From positions 1-10,876 of the forward strand of contig JAZRNL010000034.1 of the NCBI GenBank assembly GCA_045648165.1: a stretch of DNA of 10,876 bases, written 5' to 3'. The notes beneath the pieces were generated by a model. That model ran no database searches. It was not told the origin of the DNA and saw only the letters and a list, made by a program, of their open reading frames with translations. The position numbers were made by a program, and so were the translations under genes. How positions within the stretch are numbered: position 1 is the stretch's first letter; each line of letters begins with the position of its first letter. Shown piece after piece: positions 1 through 7,323 of this stretch. The stretch is from RGIG9115 sp045648165 (GTDB lineage Bacteria > Bacillota > Clostridia > UBA1381).

Positions 1-48
1 GCTTTGCGATGCATAAAACATTTGTCGTTTTAACTGATGTGAAATAAA

Positions 49-1050
49 TTATTTGTTCATTGCCTCTTCAACAGCAACTGCAACTGCAACAGTCATACCA
101 ACCATAGGGTTGTTACCTGCGCCGATAAGTCCCATCATTTCAACATGAGCGGGAACTGAAGAAGAACCTGCAAACTGTGCATCTGAGTGCATACGTCCCA
201 TTGTATCTGTCATACCATATGAAGCAGGACCAGCTGCCATATTATCGGGATGGAGTGTACGTCCTGTACCACCACCTGACGCATCTGAGAAGTACTTCTT
301 ACCCTGCTCGATACATTCCTTCTTGTATGTACCTGCAACGGGGTGCTGGAAACGTGTGGGGTTGGTTGAGTTACCTGTGATAGATACGTCAACGCCTTCA
401 AGGTGCATGATTGCAACACCTTCACGAACATCGTCTGCACCGTAGCAACGAACCTTTGAGCGTTCGCCTTCTGAGTATTTGATTTCTTCTACTACAGTTA
501 CCTTACCTGTGTAGTAATCAAACTGAGTTTTTACATATGTGAAACCATTAATTCTTGAAATAATCTGAGCCGCATCCTTACCAAGACCGTTGAGAATAAC
601 TCTGAGGTCTTCTTTTCTTGCCTTGTTAGCACTTCTTGCAAGACCGATAGCACCTTCTGCAGCTGCAAATGATTCGTGACCTGCTAAAAATGCGAAACAC
701 TTTGTTTCGTCCTTAAGGAGCATTGCTCCGAGGTTTCCGTGGCCGATACCAACTTTTCTGTCGTCAGCAACTGAGCCCGGGATGCAGAATGCCTGAAGTC
801 CCAAACCGATTTTTTCTGCAGCATCTGCAGCCTTTATGCATCCGTCTTTGATTGCAATTGCAGCACCTACGATGTATGCCCAGCAAGCATTTTCGAAACA
901 GATAGGCTGAATGCCTTTAACCATATTATATACGTCTATACCCTTATCATCACAAATCTGCTTTGCTTCTTCGATTGAACCTATTCCGTGCTTTGCAAGT
1001 TCTGCGTTGATCTGGTCTATTCTTCTTTCATAACTTTCAAATAAAGCCAT
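49..1050 (-). CDS. GGGtGRT family protein, probable partner of a NifU-like Fe-S scaffold
   Basis: The protein has 333 residues and carries the family-naming motif GGGTGRT at residues 259-265, followed by a Gly/Met-rich tail (LHPDNMAAGPASYGM, then the stretch near GLIGAGNNPMVGM). From memory this matches the Pfam GGGtGRT family, whose members are about 330 residues long, so it looks complete. It has eight cysteines (C33, C51, C56, C71, C89, C118, C202, C246), with C51 and C56 in CFENAC, and a histidine/glycine segment GIGHGNLG near 101-108. I see no signal peptide and no convincing membrane helix, so it is probably cytoplasmic. The ATG at 1050 follows AGGGAGG with an 8-nt spacer. It lies 21 nt behind the NifU-like gene on the same transcript, which suggests a role in Fe-S metabolism. 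That role is inferred from context; I know of no established reaction for the family. No terminator is visible in the 48 nt downstream. Confidence 0.9.
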   Translation of the reverse strand: MALFESYERRIDQINAELAKHGIGSIEEAKQICDDKGIDVYNMVKGIQPICFENACWAYIVGAAIAIKDGCIKAADAAEKIGLGLQAFCIPGSVADDRKVGIGHGNLGAMLLKDETKCFAFLAGHESFAAAEGAIGLARSANKARKEDLRVILNGLGKDAAQIISRINGFTYVKTQFDYYTGKVTVVEEIKYSEGERSKVRCYGADDVREGVAIMHLEGVDVSITGNSTNPTRFQHPVAGTYKKECIEQGKKYFSDASGGGTGRTLHPDNMAAGPASYGMTDTMGRMHSDAQFAGSSSVPAHVEMMGLIGAGNNPMVGMTVAVAVAVEEAMNK

Positions 1051-1071
1051 TTTATTGTCCTCCCTATCCGA

Positions 1072-1764
1072 TTATTCATGTCTGGGGTCGAGGAGACGAG
1101 CTGCGTCGTCTACACGTCCATACTGTCCGCTTGCTTTTTCAAGAGCTTCGTTTGCGTCCATGCCCTTAGCAATCATTTCCATCATCTTTCCAAGGTGAAC
1201 AAACTTATATCCGATAATCTGGTCTTTATCATCTACTGCAATTTTTGTTATGTAACCTTCAGCAAGTTCAAGGTATCTGGGGCCCTTTGCAAGAGTTGCA
1301 TAGGTTGTACCAACCTGGCTTCTAAGACCTTTACCAAGGTCTTCAAGACCTGCACCAATGGGAAGTCCATCTTCTGAGAATGCAGTCTGAGTTCTTCCGT
1401 AAACAATCTGGAGGAAAAGCTCTCTCATAGCTGTGTTGATAGCATCACAAACGAGGTCCGTGTTAAGAGCCTCAAGGATTGTTTTTCCAATGAGGATTTC
1501 TGATGCCATAGCAGCTGAGTGAGTCATGCCTGAACAACCAACTGTTTCAACAAGGGCTTCTTGAATAATACCCTCTTTAACGTTGAGGGTAAGCTTACAT
1601 GTACCCTGCTGAGGTGCACACCAGCCTATACCATGCGTAAGACCGGAAATGTCTTTTACTTCTTTTGCATTAGTCCACTTACCTTCCTGGGGGATGGGTG
1701 CGGGACCATGATATGCGCCCTTAGCGAGAGGACACATATGTTCAACTTCACTTGAATATTTCAT
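1072..1764 (-). CDS. NifU-like iron-sulfur cluster assembly scaffold protein with C-terminal extension
   Basis: Residues about 45-110 of this 230-residue protein resemble the NifU/IscU N-terminal scaffold domain: KLTLNVKEGIIQEALVETVG, then GCSGMTHSAAMASEI around C77, then GKTILEALNTDLVC ending at C106. C77 matches the central scaffold cysteine of IscU. The usual Cys-Gly-Asp motif is missing; C49 and C56 flank the place where it should be (WCAPQQGTC). Residues about 125-230 form an extension not found in IscU, without any cysteine. I chose the ATG at 1764 because AAAGGAG sits 9 nt upstream; an in-frame TTG at 1770 would be only 3 nt from it. The gene is first in an operon with the GGGtGRT gene and is not next to any visible iscS, sufS or sufBCD. 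Membership in the NifU-like superfamily is fairly secure; actual cluster binding is inferred. Confidence 0.85.
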   Translation of the reverse strand: MKYSSEVEHMCPLAKGAYHGPAPIPQEGKWTNAKEVKDISGLTHGIGWCAPQQGTCKLTLNVKEGIIQEALVETVGCSGMTHSAAMASEILIGKTILEALNTDLVCDAINTAMRELFLQIVYGRTQTAFSEDGLPIGAGLEDLGKGLRSQVGTTYATLAKGPRYLELAEGYITKIAVDDKDQIIGYKFVHLGKMMEMIAKGMDANEALEKASGQYGRVDDAARLLDPRHE

Positions 1765-1773
1765 TAGCAATTG

Positions 1774-1780
1774 CTCCTTT
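1774..1780 (-). promoter_or_regulatory. Ribosome binding site fixing the start of the NifU-like gene
   Basis: On the minus strand this reads AAAGGAG. The ATG at 1764 lies 9 nt downstream and gives a protein starting MKYSSEVEH. The in-frame TTG at 1770 is only 3 nt away, too close for normal initiation, so the ATG is preferred. Confidence 0.75.
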
Positions 1781-1810
1781 CGTATCGGTAGGCATAAAGC
1801 CTCTTATACG

Positions 1811-1838
1811 ATTATAACATAAAATTCTTTTTTTGCAA
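1811..1838 (-). promoter_or_regulatory. Extended -10 sigma-A promoter for the NifU-like/GGGtGRT operon
   Basis: On the minus strand TTGCAA (1838-1833) is followed after 16 nt by a perfect TATAAT (1816-1811). A TG one base before the -10 gives the extended form TGTTATAAT. The start of transcription would be near 1804, leaving a leader of about 40 nt before the ATG. A short inverted repeat, TTATA-CGAT-TATAA (1804-1817), overlaps the -10 and the expected start and could be a repressor site, though it is AT-rich and partly built from the -10 itself. Confidence 0.75.
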
Positions 1839-1930
1839 CAAAAAAATCATAAAATAGTCATTTAAAACAAAAATTATCCATAATACACATGTAAGCCTTA
1901 ACATTATGTGAAAGGTGTACATCTTTAAAA

Positions 1931-1957
1931 GAAGAATAATACATAGTAACATTCTTC
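1931..1957. repeat. Inverted repeat upstream of the trkA -35, possible operator
   Basis: GAAGAAT (1931-1937) and its exact reverse complement ATTCTTC (1951-1957) are separated by 13 nt. The half-site centres are 20 nt apart, about two helical turns, and the second arm ends 2 nt before the -35 box of the trkA promoter. It lies upstream of the transcription start, so it is not an RNA hairpin of that transcript. Placement fits a DNA-binding regulator; no regulator is identified. Confidence 0.4.
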
Positions 1958-1959
1958 AC

Positions 1960-1988
1960 TTGACATTCGGAACCAAATTTAGTATAAT
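1960..1988 (+). promoter_or_regulatory. Consensus sigma-A promoter for trkA-trkH
   Basis: TTGACA (1960-1965) and TATAAT (1983-1988) are both perfect matches and are separated by exactly 17 nt. Transcription would start near 1995, only about 25 nt before the trkA ATG. That leaves no room for a riboswitch in the leader, so any control of this operon should act at the promoter or on the proteins. Confidence 0.85.
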
Positions 1989-2004
1989 TGCTTTGTATAA
2001 ACCG

Positions 2005-2012
2005 AAAGGAAG
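2005..2012 (+). promoter_or_regulatory. Ribosome binding site of trkA
   Basis: AAAGGAAG lies 7 nt before the ATG at 2020. It decides the start: an in-frame ATG at 1915 lies upstream of the promoter and would add 35 residues in front of the nucleotide-binding fold. Confidence 0.75.
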
Positions 2013-2019
2013 TAATAAT

Positions 2020-3378
2020 ATGAATATTATTATTGTCGGCTGCGGTAAGGTAGGTCACAAGCTTGCTGAAGAACTCAGCCTGGAAGAAAATCAAAATATT
2101 ACAGTTATTGATTTAAAGTACAACATTGTTCAGAATTTAATAAACAAATATGATATAATGGGTGTTGTGGGCAGTGGCGCAAGCATTGAAACACTTACAG
2201 ATGCAGGCATCAAGGATGCGGATTTATTAATAGCCGTAACCGGCTCCGACGAGCTTAACCTCCTCACTTGCCTTATAGCAAAAAAAAGCGGAAATTGCCA
2301 GACCATTGCACGAGTGAGAAACCCGGAATACAAAAAGGAAATGAGCCTTATACAAAAAGACTTAGGTCTTGCTCTTATCATTAACCCTGAACAGACTGCG
2401 GCGGATGAAATGGCACGTGTTCTTAAATTCCCCTCAGCTATTAAGATTGATCAGTTTGCAAAGGGCAGAGTCGAAATTCTCAAATTTCGCATCCCTGACG
2501 GTTCTGTGCTTGAAAATATGCCTGTATATAACATATCATCAAAGCTTAAAACAGACGTGCTTTTATGCGGCGTTGAACGTGGCGACGAAGCAATTATTCC
2601 AAAGGGTAATTTTGTTCTCAGAAGCGGTGATATGATAAGCATTCTCGCTCACCCGAAGGAAGTTACCCAACTTTTTAAAACCATCGGTCTTAAAACCAAC
2701 AGAGTTCGAGACGCTATTATAGTAGGCGGAGGAACTACCGGTTTCTATCTTGCTAAAAACCTTTTAAAATCAGGAATTTCAGTAAAAATTATAGATAAAG
2801 ACCTTGATCGGTGCAACAAGTTGTGTCAGCTCCTACCCAAAGCTACAATCATTAACGCCGACGGAACAGACAGTAGCGTACTTCTGGAAGAAGGTATAGA
2901 AAATGCAGAATCATTCGTTGCACTTACAAACATTGATGAAGAAAATATAATCCTTTCTCTGTATGCTAAAAAAATGTCAGCAGCGAAGGTTATTACAAAA
3001 ATCAACAGAATTGATTATGCAGATGTTATTCCAGATATTTCGCTTGACACTATCGTATATCCGAAAAACCTTACTGCAGACGGAATTGTTCGTTTTGTAA
3101 GGTCAAAAATCAAATCTGCAGGAAGTAACATCGAAACGATGCATACAATCCTCGATGGAAAGGCGGAAGCTCTTGAATTTTATATTTCAAGTAATTCTCT
3201 GGTACTCGGTAAGCCTCTTGAACAGTTACGCCTCCGCGATGATGTTCTCGTAGCCTGCATATACAGAAACGGAAAAATAATCATTCCACGAGGCAAGGAT
3301 GAACTTGTTGAAAACGATACTGTTATTGTGATAACCACTCACATTGGTATGACAGATATATCAGATATTATCCAATAA
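2020..3378 (+). CDS. trkA: Trk system potassium uptake regulatory subunit TrkA
   Basis: TrkA is the cytoplasmic, nucleotide-binding gating subunit of the TrkH potassium transporter. At 452 residues it is close to the usual length of about 458 for the double-RCK form. Residues 1-120 are the first RCK Rossmann domain, with GCGKVG at 7-12 and the acidic residue D31 ending the second strand, a pattern typical of NAD(H) binding. Residues about 145-225 are the first RCK-C domain. A second Rossmann domain starts at 231 with GGGTTG at 236-241 and acidic D259, followed by a second RCK-C domain at about 370-450 (ending IIPRGKDELVENDTVIVI). The ATG at 2020 places the first strand MNIIIVGCG at the N-terminus as expected. 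trkH follows after 16 nt on the same strand, so both subunits come from one transcript. Confidence 0.95.
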   Translation: MNIIIVGCGKVGHKLAEELSLEENQNITVIDLKYNIVQNLINKYDIMGVVGSGASIETLTDAGIKDADLLIAVTGSDELNLLTCLIAKKSGNCQTIARVRNPEYKKEMSLIQKDLGLALIINPEQTAADEMARVLKFPSAIKIDQFAKGRVEILKFRIPDGSVLENMPVYNISSKLKTDVLLCGVERGDEAIIPKGNFVLRSGDMISILAHPKEVTQLFKTIGLKTNRVRDAIIVGGGTTGFYLAKNLLKSGISVKIIDKDLDRCNKLCQLLPKATIINADGTDSSVLLEEGIENAESFVALTNIDEENIILSLYAKKMSAAKVITKINRIDYADVIPDISLDTIVYPKNLTADGIVRFVRSKIKSAGSNIETMHTILDGKAEALEFYISSNSLVLGKPLEQLRLRDDVLVACIYRNGKIIIPRGKDELVENDTVIVITTHIGMTDISDIIQ

Positions 3379-3394
3379 GAAAGAAGATATAAAT

Positions 3395-4831
3395 ATGAAC
3401 CGTAGAATAATCGCCCGAACCCTTGGGCTGGTAATGATATTTGAGGCAATATTTATGATATTGCCCTGTATTTGCGGACTTATATACAAAGAGCAGGAAG
3501 CTTTCGTTTTTCTCGGATGCTCATTTGCACTCGCACTTTGCGGAATACTCACCCGTCTTATAAAAGTTCACAGCAAGACTTTTTTTGCAAAAGAGGGCCT
3601 TATGATAGTTTCCCTGAGTTGGATTCTACTAAGCGTAGCCGGCTCTCTTCCCTTTGTTATCAGCGGTGTTATTCCATCTTATATAGATGCACTGTTTGAA
3701 ATGGTATCCGGATTTACTACAACAGGTGCATCCATTCTCTCTGATGTGGAAGCACTCCCGAAATGTATGATATTCTGGAGAAGTTTTTCCCATTGGATAG
3801 GCGGTATGGGTGTTCTTGTATTTTTAGTTGCTATGCTCCCTATTTCAGGAGGTAATAATGTGCATCTTATGCGTGCTGAGAGCACCGGTCCTGCTGTTAG
3901 CAAGCTTGTTCCGAAAATCAAATCTACCGCAAAAATATTATATGCCATATACACAGTTATGACAACAATACAGATAATCCTTCTACTATTTGGAGGTATG
4001 AATTTATTCGATGCTCTTACTACTGCCTTTGGAACTGCAGGCACAGGCGGGTTTGGAATAAAAAATGACAGTATTGCAAGCTATAGCCCGTATATTCAGA
4101 ATGTAATAGCAATATTTATGACCCTCTTCGGTATAAATTTCACTTTATACTATCTACTGATTATAAAGCATTTCAAAGATGCAGTCAAATCTACTGAACT
4201 TTGGGTTTATCTTGGTATAATTGCAGCATCTACACTACTTATATTCCTAAACATATCGCCACTATACGGAAGCCTTGGTGAGGCTTTGAGGCACAGTTTT
4301 TTTCAGGTTTCATCCATTATTACAACCACAGGCTTCTCCACAGCCGATTTTAACATATGGCCTGAATTTTCAAAAACGATACTTGTTATTATAATGTTCA
4401 TAGGCGCTTGTGCAGGAAGCACAGGCGGTGGTATGAAGGTTTCAAGAATAATAATACTTTTAAAGGGTATCGGGAAAGAGCTGAAACTTGCAGCTCATCC
4501 CAAGTCAGTTCATAAAATCTCGATGGACGGACGACCTATTGAGCATGAAACCGTAAGAGTTGTAAATGCATATGCAATATCGCTTGTGGTGATATATGTC
4601 GTGTCACTGCTACTTATTAGTCTCGACAACCACGGATTTACCACGAATTTCACCGCAGTTGCGGCTACAATTAACAACATAGGACCGGGACTTGATGCTG
4701 TTGGCCCTTTATCAAATTTCGGACATTTTTCAGATTTTTCTAAGGTTGTTTTTATATTTGATATGCTGGTGGGAAGGTTAGAAGTATTCCCTGTGTTGAT
4801 ACTTCTTTCGCCGCATACTTGGAGAAGATAA
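3395..4831 (+). CDS. trkH: Trk system potassium uptake transmembrane protein TrkH
   Basis: TrkH is the pore subunit that imports K+ across the cytoplasmic membrane and is gated by TrkA. The 478 residues match the usual length of about 480 and are highly hydrophobic throughout. All four pore-loop filter segments are visible: TTTGAS (108-113), TAGTGGFG (214-221), TTTGFST (310-316) and TINNIGPG (425-432). GSTGGGMK at 341-348 fits the glycine-rich intramembrane gate loop of the third repeat. The end, GRLEVFPVLILLSPHTWRR, is typical of the family, so the protein is complete. The ribosome binding site is weak: purine-rich GAAAGAAG before the ATG rather than a clear GGAGG, which suggests dependence on translation of trkA just upstream. 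The stop codon runs straight into a 17-A tract and the terminator. Confidence 0.95.
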   Translation: MNRRIIARTLGLVMIFEAIFMILPCICGLIYKEQEAFVFLGCSFALALCGILTRLIKVHSKTFFAKEGLMIVSLSWILLSVAGSLPFVISGVIPSYIDALFEMVSGFTTTGASILSDVEALPKCMIFWRSFSHWIGGMGVLVFLVAMLPISGGNNVHLMRAESTGPAVSKLVPKIKSTAKILYAIYTVMTTIQIILLLFGGMNLFDALTTAFGTAGTGGFGIKNDSIASYSPYIQNVIAIFMTLFGINFTLYYLLIIKHFKDAVKSTELWVYLGIIAASTLLIFLNISPLYGSLGEALRHSFFQVSSIITTTGFSTADFNIWPEFSKTILVIIMFIGACAGSTGGGMKVSRIIILLKGIGKELKLAAHPKSVHKISMDGRPIEHETVRVVNAYAISLVVIYVVSLLLISLDNHGFTTNFTAVAATINNIGPGLDAVGPLSNFGHFSDFSKVVFIFDMLVGRLEVFPVLILLSPHTWRR

Positions 4832-4846
4832 AAAAAAAAAAAAAAA
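4830..4846. repeat. Homopolymer of 17 A
   Basis: An uninterrupted run of 17 A starts with the last two bases of the trkH stop codon and ends at the terminator stem. Read on the minus strand it is the U-tract of the ftsK-side terminator. Length changes would not alter the TrkH protein because the stop codon TAA is regenerated at any length of two or more. Its exact length is vulnerable to sequencing or assembly error. Confidence 0.95.
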
Positions 4847-4890
4847 CAGATGCATAGCGGCATATCTAATCCGCTATGCATCTGTTTTTT
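4830..4890. terminator. Bidirectional intrinsic terminator between trkH and ftsK
   Basis: A perfect 14-bp stem, CAGATGCATAGCGG (4847-4860) with CCGCTATGCATCTG (4871-4884), encloses a 10-nt loop. It is flanked by 17 A on the left and TTTTTT (4885-4890) on the right, so six further A-T pairs can extend the stem. Read rightwards it ends trkA-trkH with a 6-U tail; read leftwards it ends cls-rsmF-ftsK with a 17-U tail. The ftsK stop codon is 1 nt away at 4892-4894, so the converging genes share this single element. Confidence 0.95.
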
Positions 4891-4891
4891 G

Positions 4892-7306
4892 TTACTCCGC
4901 AAAGTCTGCATGGCTCACATAAACCTGTCTGGGTTTTGAGCCGTTTGGCGGGCCTATTATTCCCCGCTCCTCGAGTTGGTCGATAATCCTGCCGGCTCTT
5001 GAATAGCCAACCTTTAACCGTCTTTGAATCATTGCAGTGGATATCTGCCCAAGTTCTATTGAAAGCTCTATTGCCTGCGGGAGAAGTTCATCGCCATCGT
5101 CATCAGTATCAGGTGTTACACCATTTTCACCTGTTGCGATTCGTTCTATATGCTCTTCAAGGTCTTCACTATAATGAGAATCTGTGTTCTGAGCTTTAAG
5201 GAAATCAAGAAGTCGTTCTATTTCGTCATCGGAAACAAATGCTCCCTGAACACGAATTGGAGCCCGACAACCCTGCGGCGCATAGAGCATATCTCCCTTT
5301 CCTAAAAGCTTTTCTGCTCCGCCTCTGTCAATTATTGTACGACTGTCAATCTGACTGGCAACTGCAAATGCAATACGCGTTGGGATATTGGCTTTAATAA
5401 GACCCGTGATAACATCAACAGTAGGACGCTGAGTTGCAACTATAAGATGTATACCTGCTGCACGTGCAAGCTGCGCCAATCGGCATATATAATCTTCTAC
5501 TTCCTTTGCAGCAACCATCATCAAGTCTGCAAGTTCGTCTATAATAATTACAATCTGTGGCAGCTTTGTTCCACCTGTTTTATCCATTACAAGATTGTAG
5601 CCGCCAAGATTTTTCACACCCTCCTGTGCAAAAACATCATATCGGCGCATCATTTCTCCAACTGCCCAATTAAGCGCACCTGCCGCCTTTTTTGGGTCAG
5701 TCACAACAGGTATAAGAAGGTGTGGTATGCCATTGTAAACTCCAAGTTCAACCACCTTCGGGTCAACCATTATAAGCTTGACCTCATCGGGAGATGCTTT
5801 ATAAAGAAGACTTGTGATTATTGTATTTATACACACACTCTTACCGGAACCGGTAGAACCTGCGATAAGTACGTGAGGCATTTTTGCTATATCTCCCACA
5901 ACTACACGTCCGCCTATATCACGACCAAGGGCTATTGAAAGCTTAGATTTTGAACTTACGAATTCTTCTGCCTCAAGCATTTCACGGGCTGTAACTGAGG
6001 CCGTTTCTTTATTCGGAACCTCAATACCAACCGCAGCTTTACCCGGAACTGCCGCCACAAGAACAGTCGGCACTGCCAGGTTAAGTGCAAGGTCGTCTGC
6101 AAGTCCCACAATTTTACTGAGCTTTACGCCAGAACTTGGCTGAATTTCATAACGGGTTACAGCGGGGCCTTGTGTTACCTGCAAAAGCTTTGCTTTAACC
6201 CCAAAGTTTTCAAGGATGGATATAAGCTTATTTGATGTTTCATACATCTGCTGACGAGAATCTCCACCGCCGGCGGATTTCTTATTAAGAAGCTCTATAT
6301 CAGGGAATACATATTCCTTTATCTCGACTTCCATTCCTTCTTCTATTTCTTTTGTGTAAACCTCTTGTTCTTCTAATGTAAGATTACTTTCTCTTTTCTG
6401 AACCTCAGTTCCAAATACCGGTTCTTCGCCCTTATCATCACTTGCAGCAGCTTCACCCGAAAAATCCGCTTCACGCTTTTCTTCTGCCGGCTCAACAGTT
6501 TTTTCTTCTTCCATTTTACCAAAAACAACATCTATGCCGTTTGAATATGTATCGTCAACCTGTTTATCGGATTTATTAGGTTCATTTTTCTGCTTTCGGT
6601 CTTTGCTGAAATCAATTGCTTCTTTTATCACATCACTACCGGTCATTGATTTAGATTCAATTTTCTTCTTTGCAGCATTCTTTGTTTTGTCATAAACTCT
6701 ATTATAATCGTCATCGGTGTTAATTTCCTTTGCAGATTCTCTTACTGCACCGAAAACTCCCCTGACAGCTCCGTAAATTACCGCGAACACAGAATGATGA
6801 ATTATAAGGCTTATTAGTCCTAAAAGAATGAATAACACCACTACAAAACCTACTATCCCACCCACTAATGCATGAAGCGGGCAGGCAAGCAAAGCTCCGA
6901 AAAATCCTCCGCCATAGCTACCCATAATATATTCCGAGGCTGCAGTCGAATAACTGTCGGCTATGGAGACAATATTACCAGTACAAATATGGAACATTGC
7001 GCTTAAACACACAAGAGAACCAAAGCACAAAGCAAGCTTTTCTCCAAACTTTTTCTGACTGTTGAAGTAGTATACACCAACGCCTGTAAAAATAACAGGA
7101 ACAAGAACTCCCGGGATCCCGAATAGTCCCAGTATAAACTTTTTAAAGAAAAGATTTAAAGGAGTTTCTTGGGACACATACATAAACAGTGCCAACACAA
7201 TACCTATAGCTATGGCTCCAAAAGCCTTCAGATAAAGCTTTTCAGGAGCTGTATTTCTCTTTGTAGGGCGCTTAACTGCCTTTTTCTTTTTTCTGTTTTG
7301 TGCCAT
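4892..7306 (-). CDS. ftsK: DNA translocase FtsK/SpoIIIE
   Basis: This ATP-driven, septum-located motor pumps double-stranded DNA during chromosome segregation or into the forespore. The 804 residues are close to B. subtilis SpoIIIE (about 790). After a basic N-terminus (RKKKKAVKRPTKR) come about four membrane segments between residues 27 and 175. A charged, low-complexity linker spans about 190-345. The motor follows, with Walker A GSTGSGKS (483-490), VDPK near 514, Walker B IVIIIDELADL (585-595) and ATQRP (624-628). The C-terminal winged-helix gamma domain (about 745-795, ISTAMIQRRLKVGYSRAGRIIDQLEERGIIG) would read orienting DNA sequences. The ATG at 7306 has AGGAG 8 nt upstream. It lies 17 nt after the methyltransferase stop and is the last gene of its operon. 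Sequence alone does not say whether it serves vegetative division, sporulation or both; the symbol could equally be spoIIIE. Confidence 0.96.
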   Translation of the reverse strand: MAQNRKKKKAVKRPTKRNTAPEKLYLKAFGAIAIGIVLALFMYVSQETPLNLFFKKFILGLFGIPGVLVPVIFTGVGVYYFNSQKKFGEKLALCFGSLVCLSAMFHICTGNIVSIADSYSTAASEYIMGSYGGGFFGALLACPLHALVGGIVGFVVVLFILLGLISLIIHHSVFAVIYGAVRGVFGAVRESAKEINTDDDYNRVYDKTKNAAKKKIESKSMTGSDVIKEAIDFSKDRKQKNEPNKSDKQVDDTYSNGIDVVFGKMEEEKTVEPAEEKREADFSGEAAASDDKGEEPVFGTEVQKRESNLTLEEQEVYTKEIEEGMEVEIKEYVFPDIELLNKKSAGGGDSRQQMYETSNKLISILENFGVKAKLLQVTQGPAVTRYEIQPSSGVKLSKIVGLADDLALNLAVPTVLVAAVPGKAAVGIEVPNKETASVTAREMLEAEEFVSSKSKLSIALGRDIGGRVVVGDIAKMPHVLIAGSTGSGKSVCINTIITSLLYKASPDEVKLIMVDPKVVELGVYNGIPHLLIPVVTDPKKAAGALNWAVGEMMRRYDVFAQEGVKNLGGYNLVMDKTGGTKLPQIVIIIDELADLMMVAAKEVEDYICRLAQLARAAGIHLIVATQRPTVDVITGLIKANIPTRIAFAVASQIDSRTIIDRGGAEKLLGKGDMLYAPQGCRAPIRVQGAFVSDDEIERLLDFLKAQNTDSHYSEDLEEHIERIATGENGVTPDTDDDGDELLPQAIELSIELGQISTAMIQRRLKVGYSRAGRIIDQLEERGIIGPPNGSKPRQVYVSHADFAE

Positions 7307-7323
7307 TTATTGCACTCCTCCTA

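Noticed and set aside
14..32. Hairpin TAAAAC-N7-GTTTTA downstream of the GGGtGRT gene
   Set aside because: The stem is 6 bp and AT-rich with no U-tract in the direction of transcription, so it does not look like a terminator.
1915..2019. In-frame extension of trkA to an ATG at 1915
   Set aside because: It lies upstream of the perfect promoter and would put 35 residues before the Rossmann fold; the ATG at 2020 has a good ribosome binding site.
1989..2019. Possible c-di-AMP or other riboswitch before trkA
   Set aside because: The leader from the predicted start to the ATG is about 25 nt, too short for any known riboswitch.
5447..5938. 163-codon open frame on the plus strand opposite ftsK
   Set aside because: Its product is rich in Cys, His and Tyr with no recognisable domain and it lies over the conserved motor domain; it is an antisense shadow.
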